Under the pieces are notes generated by a model, which was given only the letters and a program-made list of their open reading frames with translations, was not told the origin of the DNA and ran no database searches. Positions 43,934-52,073 of a stretch of DNA of 64,000 bases are shown here, piece after piece. The stretch is from Alloacidobacterium dinghuense (GTDB lineage: Bacteria; Acidobacteriota; Terriglobia; Terriglobales; Acidobacteriaceae): contig NZ_CP060394.1 in NCBI RefSeq assembly GCF_014274465.1, forward strand, positions 1 to 64,000, read 5' to 3'. A program made the position numbers and the translations under genes. Within the stretch, counting starts at the first letter, position 1; each line of letters begins with the position of its first letter.

Positions 43934-45925
43934 ATGCATAATCGGGAAGAAAAGCTGCCAGGCATCAAGCTGACGGTCATTCAATATGTGATCGTCGGCA
44001 TTCTGCTGATTCTGATTTTCGGTCTGTGGCGGCTGCAGGTGGTGGGCGCGGAAAATTACCACGCGCTCGCTGAAGCCAACCGCATCCGCAAGGTCCCGAT
44101 TCTTGCTCCGCGAGGAAAGCTGTTCGACCGCGAAGGACGACTGGTCGTCGATAACTATCCTTCGGTCTCGTGCTTTCTGGTGCGTGAGCAGGGCCATGAC
44201 TACATGGCGGATCTGCCGATTATTGCGCGCGGATTGAACATGACGGTCGACCAGATCGACGCGATTTTGAAAAAGTATCGCACCGCGCCAAAGTATCAGC
44301 CGCTGCCTTTGAAGCAGGACATTACACCGGACGAGGAGGAGTTCATCGAGGCGCATCGCGATGAGTTTCCAGAGCTCGAAACCGTAGAAGAACAGCGACG
44401 CCTGTACCCCAAAGATGGTTTTGCCGCGCACCTGATTGGCTATGTGGGTGAGGTCAGCGAGGACATGCTGAACAATCCGCAATATGCCTATTACGAGCCG
44501 GGCGATGTGGTGGGCAAGTCAGGCGTGGAGCAATCATACGATTCGCTGCTGCGCGGCCAGGACGGTTCGCAGGATGTAATTGTCGACAGCCATGGCCGCG
44601 AGGTAGGCAAGCTGGGCACGGAGCATGCGGTTCCCGGCAAGAGCCTGAAGCTGACGATCGATATCGATGTCCAGCGTGCGGCGGAGAACGCTCTTGGCGA
44701 TCGCAATGGCGCGATCATCGCCATGGATCCGCATACGGGCGAAGTGCTGGCAATGGTGAGTCGGCCCACCTTCGATCCAAATGACTTCGCGGTGCGTATC
44801 GGGCGCGAGGAATGGAACAAGCTCATCACCGATCCTGAGCACCCGCTGCTGAATAAGGCGATTCAGGCGCAGCTTGCTCCGGGGTCGACGTTTAAGATCA
44901 TTATGTCGTTCGCCGGCCTCGAAGAGGGCGTAGCTCAGGACATGAAGGTGCATTGCTCAGGCGGTGTGAGTCTGTTCGGGACCTACCAGAAGTGCTGGGT
45001 GCATAGTGGCCACGGGGAAGTCGACATTCACAAGGCCATTTATCAGTCCTGTGACGTGTTCTTTTACACGCTGGCGGCGAGGCTGGGGATTGAGAAGATT
45101 GCGAAGTGGGCACATGCGGTTGGCATCGGCGAGAAGACCGGAATCGATCTGCCCAATGAAGTGTCCGGCGTAATGCCCTCTGCAGAGTGGAAGATGAAAT
45201 ACTTCCATCAGAGATGGTATCCGGGCGAGGTCACGTCTGTTGGCATCGGTCAGGGTGCGGTGACGGCGACACCGGTACAGATGGCGCGGGCGCTTTCCGG
45301 GATTGCTTCTGGTGGCGTGATGAAACGGCCACACGTGGTTTTTCCAGACGAACTGCCGGAAGACTATCGCAAGGCGATGTACGACTCTTTCCCCGGTTCC
45401 GGAGACAAGGCTATACAGATCGATCCGGATAGCTGGGAGACGATCACCGACGCTATGGCGCTGGTCCTGAGCCCTGCAGGAACCGACCCGAGCGCGCATC
45501 TTGAAGGTATCGATTTTGCCGGCAAGACGGGCAGCGCGCAGACCATGAGCAACGCGCTGGCAGCGCGGCTCGGGCATGCCCATTCTGTAAAGGACAATGC
45601 GTGGTTTGTTGGCTTCACGCCCCGGCGCAATCCAGACATCGTGGTCTGCATTCTGTTTGAAGCCGGTGAGCACGGCAAGCTGGCAGGCCGTCTGGCCGCT
45701 CGCGTGATAGAGGCGTATGTGAACAAACAGCGGCGCCTTGAAAATAATCTGATCGCCAAAGCGCCACAGAAGGTGGACGTGGGCGCGCTCTGGGACAATC
45801 CTACCGCCCCGAAGATTTTTGGCGGCAAGCAGGTTGTGAAGCCGCAGGGCGATCAGGCGGAGATGTGGGGCGGCCATTTTTATCTGACTGTGCCCCCGGT
45901 TGTGGCTTCGGCGAAGGCGCCGTGA
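43934..45925 (+). CDS. mrdA: Penicillin-binding protein 2 (elongasome transpeptidase)
   Basis: 663-aa class B PBP that cross-links lateral-wall peptidoglycan with RodA. One N-terminal membrane segment (IQYVIVGILLILIFGLWRL), dimerisation domain (APRGKLFDREGRLVVDNYPS), and transpeptidase motifs SxxK as S318TFK, SxN-type SCD near residue 372, and KTG at 531-533 followed by SAQ. Full length. Its natural partner rodA lies downstream, but the two are parted by about 500 bp carrying a GIY-YIG gene and repeats. Confidence 0.95.
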   Translation: MHNREEKLPGIKLTVIQYVIVGILLILIFGLWRLQVVGAENYHALAEANRIRKVPILAPRGKLFDREGRLVVDNYPSVSCFLVREQGHDYMADLPIIARGLNMTVDQIDAILKKYRTAPKYQPLPLKQDITPDEEEFIEAHRDEFPELETVEEQRRLYPKDGFAAHLIGYVGEVSEDMLNNPQYAYYEPGDVVGKSGVEQSYDSLLRGQDGSQDVIVDSHGREVGKLGTEHAVPGKSLKLTIDIDVQRAAENALGDRNGAIIAMDPHTGEVLAMVSRPTFDPNDFAVRIGREEWNKLITDPEHPLLNKAIQAQLAPGSTFKIIMSFAGLEEGVAQDMKVHCSGGVSLFGTYQKCWVHSGHGEVDIHKAIYQSCDVFFYTLAARLGIEKIAKWAHAVGIGEKTGIDLPNEVSGVMPSAEWKMKYFHQRWYPGEVTSVGIGQGAVTATPVQMARALSGIASGGVMKRPHVVFPDELPEDYRKAMYDSFPGSGDKAIQIDPDSWETITDAMALVLSPAGTDPSAHLEGIDFAGKTGSAQTMSNALAARLGHAHSVKDNAWFVGFTPRRNPDIVVCILFEAGEHGKLAGRLAARVIEAYVNKQRRLENNLIAKAPQKVDVGALWDNPTAPKIFGGKQVVKPQGDQAEMWGGHFYLTVPPVVASAKAP

Positions 45926-45931
45926 GAAAGC

Positions 45932-45976
45932 AAACTGCAGGTCCCTCCGCTGCGCTTCGCTCCGGTCGGGATGACA
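45932..45976 (+). repeat. Repeat copy A (AAACTGCAGGTCCCTC...GGGATGACAA)
   Basis: 45 bp starting AAACTGCAGGTCCCTC and ending GTCGGGATGACAA, with an internal GC-rich part (CGCTGCGCTTCGCTCC). Same orientation as copy C. Forms with inverted copy B a potential long hairpin closing about 29 nt. Confidence 0.8.
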
Positions 45977-46005
45977 ATTTTAAGGGGGAGCACATCAACA
46001 AACCT

Positions 46006-46041
46006 TTGTCATCCCGAGCGAAGCCGAGGGACCTGCAGTTT
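46006..46041 (-). repeat. Repeat copy B, inverted
   Basis: 36 bp reading TTGTCATCCCGAGCGAAG and ending ACCTGCAGTTT on the forward strand, the reverse complement of copy A apart from about 9 bp missing in the centre. Lies 20 bp before the GIY-YIG start codon. Confidence 0.8.
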
Positions 46042-46061
46042 GCGATGTTGATGAAGCACGA

Positions 46062-46361
46062 ATGAGCGATCGGGAACATCACTACTACGTCTACTTGATG
46101 TCGAGCAGAACGAGGGTCCTCTATTGCGGCATGACAAATGATCTTGCGAGCCGAGTTGCCGAGCATAAGGGTAGAGCGTTTTCGGGGTTTAGTGCTGACT
46201 ACAAGTGTCATCGTCTGGTTTGGTATGAAAATTTCAGGTATGTGAACAATGCGATAGACCGGGAAAAGCAGATCAAACGCTGGAGACGTGACAAGAAACT
46301 TGTCTTAATTCAAGAGATGAATCCGGCGTGGGTGGATTTGAGCGAAGAGTGGTTTAAATAA
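46062..46361 (+). CDS. GIY-YIG nuclease family protein
   Basis: 99-aa single-domain GIY-YIG protein of the UvrC-like (UPF0213-type) group. The GIY and YIG equivalents are YYVYLMSS and YCGMTNDLASRVAEHKGR (Arg in the conserved helix), with YENFRYVNNAIDREKQIKRW carrying the conserved Glu. Catalytic residues seem intact. No fused DNA-binding domain. Such stand-alone genes often accompany dispersed palindromic repeats, as here, where three repeat copies surround it. Start ATG 46062; a 6-codon frame (46045-46065) overlaps it through ATGA. It might act on the repeat DNA; that is untested. Confidence 0.9.
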   Translation: MSDREHHYYVYLMSSRTRVLYCGMTNDLASRVAEHKGRAFSGFSADYKCHRLVWYENFRYVNNAIDREKQIKRWRRDKKLVLIQEMNPAWVDLSEEWFK

Positions 46362-46366
46362 AAAGA

Positions 46367-46407
46367 AAACTGTAGGTCTCTCCGCTTCGCTTCGGTCGGG
46401 ATGACAA
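46367..46407 (+). repeat. Repeat copy C, direct
   Basis: 41 bp reading AAACTGTAGGTCTCTCCGC and ending GTCGGGATGACAA, differing from copy A at a few positions and lacking about 4 bp in the centre. Begins 6 bp after the GIY-YIG stop codon. Confidence 0.8.
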
Positions 46408-46434
46408 ATTATAAAGAGTAGTTGTTAGGAATAA

Positions 46435-47538
46435 ATGCGCCGCTTTCTCTCACTTCGCGATTTTGACTGGACCCTGCTGGGGTTCGTGCTGATTCTTTCC
46501 GTCATCAGCATTCTCGAGATCTACAGCGCGACCATGCACACGAAATTCGTCGGCTTCCACAAAATGCAGGTGTTGTGGCTGATCGGCGGCCTCGTCGCCA
46601 TGTTCGTCTTTTCGGTGATTGACTACCATTTCCTGTTTGACTTCATTCACTGGATCTATGGATTTTGCGTGGTCTCGCTCGTCGCAGTCCTGGCGGTCGG
46701 CACCAAGGTGCTTGGCGCGCGGCGCTGGATCAAATTGCCCGGAGGCATTCATTTTCAACCATCCGAGTGGGTGAAACTGGTACTTATCGTCGCCGTAGCG
46801 CGCTATTTTGTCGGTCTTTCGGGCCGCGAAGAATTGACATGGAAGGACATCTTCAAAGCGATGGCGCTCGTAGGAGTCCCGATGCTGCTGGTCTTGAAGC
46901 AGCCTGATCTAGGAACAGCCCTGACCTACTCGCCAATCCTGCTCGTCGGACTGTTTCTCGGCGGAATTGACTGGAAGAAGGCCGGGATCATTCTCCTCGT
47001 CGGACTACTGGCGGTAGGTGTCGTCTGGAAGAGCGGCAAGGTGTTGAAACCCTATCAGAAAGCCCGTCTGACCAGTTTCATGAACCCGGATAACGACCCG
47101 CAGGGGACCGGCTATCAGATTCGCCAATCACTGATTGCGGTAGGCGACGGCGGGGTCTTCGGCCGGGGAGCCACCAAGGGCACACAAACCCAAGGCGACT
47201 TCCTGCCGATTCCGTATACGGATTTCATTTTTGCCGCGTTCTGTGAGGAGCACGGCTTTATCGGCGCGACGGTCGTCTTACTGCTATACTTCTTGATATT
47301 GATGCGTTTGATTCAAAACGCTCAAACAGCCGCGGACCAGTCCGGAACGCTCATCGTGATGGGTGTGGTAGCCGTTTTGATCTTTCAGATCGCGGTGAAC
47401 ATCGGGATGGTGATCGGGCTGATGCCAGTTACCGGAATTCCTTTACCGTTAATGAGTTACGGTGGATCTTCGGTACTGTTCACGTTTCTGGCTCTGGGAA
47501 TGGTAATGAACGTCCGTATGAACCGCTTCGTGAACTGA
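46435..47538 (+). CDS. rodA: Peptidoglycan glycosyltransferase RodA
   Basis: 367-aa SEDS polymerase that makes glycan strands from lipid II with PBP2. About ten membrane segments; signature elements GARRWIKLPGGIHFQPSEWVK near residue 95, KQPDLGTALTYSPIL, and the C-terminal PVTGIPLPLMSYGGSSVLF are intact. AGGA upstream of the ATG at suitable distance. Follows the repeat/nuclease cassette, so transcription from mrdA must pass through about 500 bp of repeat-rich sequence, or rodA has its own promoter. Confidence 0.95.
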   Translation: MRRFLSLRDFDWTLLGFVLILSVISILEIYSATMHTKFVGFHKMQVLWLIGGLVAMFVFSVIDYHFLFDFIHWIYGFCVVSLVAVLAVGTKVLGARRWIKLPGGIHFQPSEWVKLVLIVAVARYFVGLSGREELTWKDIFKAMALVGVPMLLVLKQPDLGTALTYSPILLVGLFLGGIDWKKAGIILLVGLLAVGVVWKSGKVLKPYQKARLTSFMNPDNDPQGTGYQIRQSLIAVGDGGVFGRGATKGTQTQGDFLPIPYTDFIFAAFCEEHGFIGATVVLLLYFLILMRLIQNAQTAADQSGTLIVMGVVAVLIFQIAVNIGMVIGLMPVTGIPLPLMSYGGSSVLFTFLALGMVMNVRMNRFVN

Positions 47539-47919
47539 AGGCGAAAAGTTTTAGTAAGAGTCCCGCCCAGGGTGCGGGATTGAGTTTTAGGAAGTTAAGG
47601 AATTTAACTATTTAGCCGGCCGTGGTGGGTCACCGGGCCGGTCAGGATCAGGAATGAGCGCGCTGAGACGGGTAACGGCCCCGCCGAATGAATTGGTTGA
47701 AGCGGTCACAAACTCTCTGCGCCCGGAACATCTCCCGGAAAGCCTCCCGAAAATATCCCATCCCTTTCATGGATCTCCGCCCGGAGGGCGGCATCTTGGA
47801 TTCTTGCGGATACCGGTCATCTCTCCGTCATCTCTGGTCTCGTCCGGTATTCCGGTTTGATCTGCCTCGTCCGCTGCCCAAGGCTCTTTTGAAGAGAGCT
47901 GCCGGGCAAGAGAGGCAGC
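47539..47919 (+). other. Structured leader region upstream of the RNase E/G gene
   Basis: 381 bp without a supported gene. Several small hairpins are visible: TCCCGC/GCGGGA (47561-47579, possibly the rodA terminator), GTTAA/TTAAC near 47595-47609, CCGGCC/GGCCGG (47616-47641) and CCGCCC-GGA-GGGCGG (47777-47791). RNase E genes in enterobacteria have long 5' leaders through which the enzyme controls its own mRNA, so a similar leader is possible here. A 68-codon frame at 47654-47860 has no protein-like features. Confidence 0.4.
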
Positions 47920-50900
47920 ATGTCGAAGGAAATATGCATTTCAAGCACGCCGCATGAGACGCGGCTTGCAATTTTAGAAGACGATCAGCTCTCGGAAATC
48001 TATTACGAGCGCGAAAACGAATACACCCTCGCGGGTTCCATTTACAAAGGACGTGTCACACGCGTCCTGCCGGGCATGCAGTCGGCATTTGTCGACCTGG
48101 GCCTGGAGCGTGACGCATTTCTCTACGTCACCGATTTTCTCGAAGAGCAGGAAGACTCCGCCGACTTCGAACGGATTGGTGGAGGTTCTCCGCAGCGCGA
48201 ACCCCGCCGCGAGGCGCAGCCTGTTCAGGAAGAGGTGGAGGGCTCCGAGGAAGTTCACACGTCGGGGCGCGGTCCTGACCAGGATTCGGGCGAGCAGGCC
48301 CCTGAGGGCACGCGACGCTGGCGCGGTCGCCGCGGAAGACGCGGGCGCGATGGCCGTCCGCAGCCTTCGCGGGGAGGCAATGGCCACATTGAATCTCCCG
48401 AAGCCGTTGAAGAAAGCATTTCCGCCGAGCCGGTTCCACTGCCTGAGCATGGTGCGCCTGGTGGCATTTCAGCATCAAACTTTGCTTCATCTGCGCCTGC
48501 GAGTTCACCGATTTTGCTCCCGGGCGAGTCTTTGTCGAAGTATGGCGGCCAGCCTGCCGCAAATGAGCCAAGAGCTTCGGTAGGTGCTGCTCCGGCAAAG
48601 GCCAATTTCACATCCAGGCCATCCACGCTGATCGAAGGACCTATCGAATGGGACGGCGGTTCGCTCCTGCCCGGCGAGTCGCGTTCACGCCGCAATGCTC
48701 ACAGCGAGGAAGCCAGTATCTCAGGCGGAGAAGCCGCCGCAGTTGTGCCCTCTCTGCCGGTCATCGAAGAGGCTGAAGCTCGCCAGGCTTTCCCTGAGGC
48801 GGTTGTGCCTGAGCCTGTTGCCGAGTCTCTGATAAGCGAACACATGCACGATGCTGATGCAGAAGGCGTCACCGAGACAGCGAACGAAGTTGCTGCGCCG
48901 GAAGCCATTGCGGAGCCTGTGCCGCTGATTCACGAAGAGGAAGAGCAGCACGAAGCTGTCGAGACGGTTGAGGAGGTGCACGAGTATGACCCGGAGCACG
49001 CCTCGGCATCGCATCGAGTGGATGCGGCAGCCCCCAGCGAATATCGCATCTCCAGCGGTATCGCTGAACCCGAAGAAATTGAGCACGCCGCGCCTATAGA
49101 AGAGGCAGCCCATCGGACCGAGGCGATAGAGGTCGAAAAAGAGCCGGAATTCGTAACCGGGATGGTTGCGGAAGAGGCCGTGGAGTCGCCAGCAGCTCCC
49201 GAACCTGTATTTACTGCGAAATATGAAGAAGAGGAAGATGCCGGTCAACCGGAGGAGGTACGCGACTCTTCACATGCTCCTGAGGTTGAGCAGAGTGATG
49301 CAAATGAGCGCCTATTCGCTCCGGGCACAGGTCTTCTGGAAGAAGAGGTTATTGACGAAGAGGAATACGATTTCGAGCCGTTACACGCCCACGCCGACGA
49401 CCATGATCTTGAGGATCTGGAGGAACAAACGCTTGATCAGCAGATGAATGGAGCCGATCTGGGCGCGATGGTGCGCGACCTGCACATCAATCAGCGGCTG
49501 AACTTCGGACCCGAAGGCGCTCTGGCCGAACAGCACGCTGATGAAAAAGTGCAGGAATACGGCGAGGAAATCGACGAGGACGAAGGTGAGATCGAAGAGG
49601 AGGTAAGTGACGAAGTCTCCCCCGATACGCAGGCAGATACAGATCACGCAGGCCAGACAGAGAGCCGCCGCCCCGACCACCGCGAACGCCGTCGTGGCGG
49701 ACGTGGACGCTATGGCCGCCGTCGTCAAGGTGGAGGAGGACCGCGCCGTGCGTCTGCTCAAGTCACCGATCTGCCCGTCATCACTGAGTTGTTGAAGCCA
49801 GGCCAGGAAATTCTGGTCCAGATTGCCAAGGAGCCGATTGCCAAGAAGGGCGCGCGCATTACCAGCCACATTGCGCTTCCCGGACGCTTCCTGGTCTTTA
49901 TGCCGACCGTCAACCATGTAGGCGTCTCGCGCAAAATCTCTTCAGATGATGAGCGCCAGCGCCTGAAGCGGATTCTGATCAGCGAAAAAGGAAATGCTTC
50001 AGGAGGATTTATCGTCCGTACCGCCGCTGCTACGGCTACTGAAGACGAGCTTCGTGCCGACCTTCGCTTCCTGATTAGCCTCTGGAATGACATCAAGCAG
50101 CGATCCGATGATGGCAAGGCGCCAGCGCTGATCTATCACGATCTCAATCTCGTCGAGCGCGTACTGCGCGACCAGGTAAGCGATAACTTCTCGACCATCT
50201 GGGTCGACAGCGAAACGGAATACGAGCGCGTGGTGCGCTTCCTCAACCGCTTCCAGCCTTCGCTGGTGCGCCGTGTGAAGCTCTATACCAAGGAGACGCC
50301 GCTCTTCGAGCAGTTTGGCATCCAGGATGAGATCACCAAAGCGCTGCGTTCCAAAGTCTGGCTCAAATCCGGCGGTTCGATTGTCATCAACCAGACCGAG
50401 GCTTTGGTCGCCATCGACATCAACACCGGCAAGTACGTCGGCAAGACAGCGCGTCTTGAAGACACGATCGTCAAGACCAACCTCGACGCAATTCCGGAGA
50501 TCGTGCGTCAGATTCGCCTGCGCGACCTGGGTGGCATCATCGTCATCGACTTCATCGATATGGATGAGCGCAAGAACCGGCACAAGGTTCTGCAAGCGCT
50601 CGAAGAGGCGCTGAAGGCCGACCGTGCGCCGTCGAAGGTGCTGCAGTTCAATGACTTTGGCCTGGTGGCAATTACCCGTAAGCGCGTCAAGCAGTCTCTG
50701 GAGCGGACGTTAAGCGTGCCTTGCGAGATCTGCCAGGGCACCGGCATGGTAAAGAGCCCGATGACGGTGTGCAACGAAATCTACGTCGAGATGCGCAAGA
50801 TGCAGAAGCACCTGGAGCGCAACGACGTTCTGTTGCGCGTGCATCCTGAGGTGGTGAAGACGCTGAAGGCAAACAATGCGCGCTGGCTGAATGAGATTGA

Positions 50901-50973
50901 AGAGATGAGCGGCAAGACGATCATTGTCAAGAGCGATCCTGCGCTGCATCCAGAGCAGTTCGATATTCACTAA
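47920..50973 (+). CDS. rng: Ribonuclease E/G with a large acidic insert in the S1 domain
   Basis: 1017-aa endoribonuclease for mRNA decay and rRNA processing. Residues 1-77 begin the S1-containing region (IYKGRVTRVLPGMQSAFVDL), which resumes only at about 614 (LLKPGQEILVQIAKEPIAKK). Between them lies a ~535-residue Glu/Ala/Pro-rich insert with a central very acidic part (DEDEGEIEEEVSDE) and Arg/Gly-rich patches (RRWRGRRGRRGRDGR near 130; RRGGRGRYGRRRQGGGG near 590-610). Catalytic Asp833 (VAIDIN) and Asp877 (IVIDFIDMDE) and the zinc-link C935/C938 (CEIC) are intact. There is no E. coli-like C-terminal scaffold tail; the insert may take over that role. Confidence 0.93.
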   Translation: MSKEICISSTPHETRLAILEDDQLSEIYYERENEYTLAGSIYKGRVTRVLPGMQSAFVDLGLERDAFLYVTDFLEEQEDSADFERIGGGSPQREPRREAQPVQEEVEGSEEVHTSGRGPDQDSGEQAPEGTRRWRGRRGRRGRDGRPQPSRGGNGHIESPEAVEESISAEPVPLPEHGAPGGISASNFASSAPASSPILLPGESLSKYGGQPAANEPRASVGAAPAKANFTSRPSTLIEGPIEWDGGSLLPGESRSRRNAHSEEASISGGEAAAVVPSLPVIEEAEARQAFPEAVVPEPVAESLISEHMHDADAEGVTETANEVAAPEAIAEPVPLIHEEEEQHEAVETVEEVHEYDPEHASASHRVDAAAPSEYRISSGIAEPEEIEHAAPIEEAAHRTEAIEVEKEPEFVTGMVAEEAVESPAAPEPVFTAKYEEEEDAGQPEEVRDSSHAPEVEQSDANERLFAPGTGLLEEEVIDEEEYDFEPLHAHADDHDLEDLEEQTLDQQMNGADLGAMVRDLHINQRLNFGPEGALAEQHADEKVQEYGEEIDEDEGEIEEEVSDEVSPDTQADTDHAGQTESRRPDHRERRRGGRGRYGRRRQGGGGPRRASAQVTDLPVITELLKPGQEILVQIAKEPIAKKGARITSHIALPGRFLVFMPTVNHVGVSRKISSDDERQRLKRILISEKGNASGGFIVRTAAATATEDELRADLRFLISLWNDIKQRSDDGKAPALIYHDLNLVERVLRDQVSDNFSTIWVDSETEYERVVRFLNRFQPSLVRRVKLYTKETPLFEQFGIQDEITKALRSKVWLKSGGSIVINQTEALVAIDINTGKYVGKTARLEDTIVKTNLDAIPEIVRQIRLRDLGGIIVIDFIDMDERKNRHKVLQALEEALKADRAPSKVLQFNDFGLVAITRKRVKQSLERTLSVPCEICQGTGMVKSPMTVCNEIYVEMRKMQKHLERNDVLLRVHPEVVKTLKANNARWLNEIEEMSGKTIIVKSDPALHPEQFDIH

Positions 50974-50989
50974 GAAATTTCCAAATCAA

Positions 50990-51022
50990 GCGCCTGCATC
51001 TCTCGGGAGGCAGGCGCATTTT
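50990..51022 (+). terminator. Rho-independent terminator after RNase E/G
   Basis: GCGCCTGC (50990-50997) pairs with GCAGGCGC (51010-51017), loop of 12 nt, followed by ATTTTT. Ends the rod-shape/RNase gene series. Confidence 0.8.
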
Positions 51023-51125
51023 TCTGCAAATACATCGCGATGCCGCATCAAACGCATCCGAGTGGGGTTACAGGTAATAAAGGGGTAAACCCACGAAGCC
51101 CCAAAATTTAGCACTTGAGGGATGT

Positions 51126-51965
51126 ATGGTGGTCAGTTGCAGTCCTTCTCGCAAACTTTTACGTTCTTTCGCCATTGCCGTAGCGGCCTTTGCTTTGGCG
51201 TCGCTTCCAATCACTGCTGCTGCCCAGGACGACACGCACGCGGGCGTCAGCTCATCGGATGACAACAAATCATTCCTGAGTGGTGAAGACATCGACGGCG
51301 CTTCGCTTGCTGCCGATCCGAATCCATCACCCAGTCCCCAGTACGGACAGACAAACTCCCGATATCCAAGCTACGAGAGCAAGTGGAGCAAGATTGCATT
51401 TGTAGCGGGCGGCGGATTCAACGCTCCAGTGAGCGATGCGACGACTTATTCCACCTATGGCGGCAATATCACGCTGGGAGCGGGGTGGAATTTCAATAGG
51501 CTGATCGGCGCTTTGGTCGAATACCAGTTTGTTGACGATAAGATTCCGGGTGCAACTCTGGCTGCGGTGGGCGCTCCTGGTGGCTATACGCGCGTGTGGT
51601 CGTTCACGATTGACCCCGTCGTGAATCTACCTACCAGCGGCAGGTTTGGCGGCTATTTCACCGGTGGCGGCGGCTTTTATCGTAAGGTAGTGACCTTTAC
51701 GACTCCGGTGCCTGTCCTCTATTGCGACTACTTCGGTTATTGCTTTATCGGTACGCAAAATCAGGTGATTGGGCACTTTTCGAGCAATCAGGGCGGTATG
51801 AACATTGGCGGAGGGGTTACCTGGAAAGCATTTGGTCCCGACAGCAAAGCCAAGCTGTTTGCTGAGGCGCGCTATCTGTGGGTCGACTCGCCTTCAGCTT
51901 CGGCAACGCAACAGGGCACGGGGACATTCACCACGATTCCTGTAACATTTGGCATTCGCTGGTAA
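51126..51965 (+). CDS. Outer-membrane beta-barrel protein
   Basis: 279-aa exported protein. Signal peptide (FAIAVAAFALASLPITAAAQ), a Ser/Asp-rich linker (to about residue 85), then a small eight-strand-like barrel of alternating hydrophobic strands (WSKIAFVAGGGFNAPVSDAT; GGNITLGAGWNFNRLIGALV; MNIGGGVTWKAFG) ending in TTIPVTFGIRW with an aromatic last residue as needed by BAM. OmpA/OmpW-like porin domain by pattern; function unknown. GAGGGA stands before the ATG. Single gene between two terminators. Confidence 0.8.
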   Translation: MVVSCSPSRKLLRSFAIAVAAFALASLPITAAAQDDTHAGVSSSDDNKSFLSGEDIDGASLAADPNPSPSPQYGQTNSRYPSYESKWSKIAFVAGGGFNAPVSDATTYSTYGGNITLGAGWNFNRLIGALVEYQFVDDKIPGATLAAVGAPGGYTRVWSFTIDPVVNLPTSGRFGGYFTGGGGFYRKVVTFTTPVPVLYCDYFGYCFIGTQNQVIGHFSSNQGGMNIGGGVTWKAFGPDSKAKLFAEARYLWVDSPSASATQQGTGTFTTIPVTFGIRW

Positions 51966-51992
51966 TAGAATCGTGTTCGCTCTGTCATCGAG

Positions 51993-52033
51993 AAGAATCT
52001 TAACGATCTTGATTCAATATCGTTGAGATTCTT
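51993..52033. terminator. Hairpin terminator between convergent genes
   Basis: 15-bp stem with one G-U-type mismatch: AAGAATCTTAACGAT (51993-52007) with ATCGTTGAGATTCTT (52019-52033), 11-nt loop, followed by TTGTTTCG. It sits after the barrel gene and before the end of the convergent flavin-reductase-like gene. Confidence 0.75.
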
Positions 52034-52073
52034 TGTTTCGTCAGATCGGGGAGCGATAGGTCTGAATCCCGAT

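Larger units (their letters stand above)
45932..46407. mobile_element. Repeat-flanked GIY-YIG cassette between mrdA and rodA
   Basis: A 476-bp segment made of repeat A (direct), repeat B (inverted), a complete GIY-YIG gene and repeat C (direct). It separates mrdA and rodA, which usually are adjacent, and the element begins 7 bp after the mrdA stop and ends 27 bp before the rodA start. I infer that it is an inserted unit. There is no transposase gene; no target-site duplication is obvious. Mobility is inferred, not shown. Confidence 0.5.

Noticed and set aside
44957-45877. 306-codon reverse frame opposite mrdA
   Set aside because: Shadow of the transpeptidase domain of PBP2; no independent features.
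47654-47860. 68-codon frame in the RNase E/G leader
   Set aside because: Pro/Ser-rich with no ribosome binding site or family resemblance; the region is better read as a structured leader.
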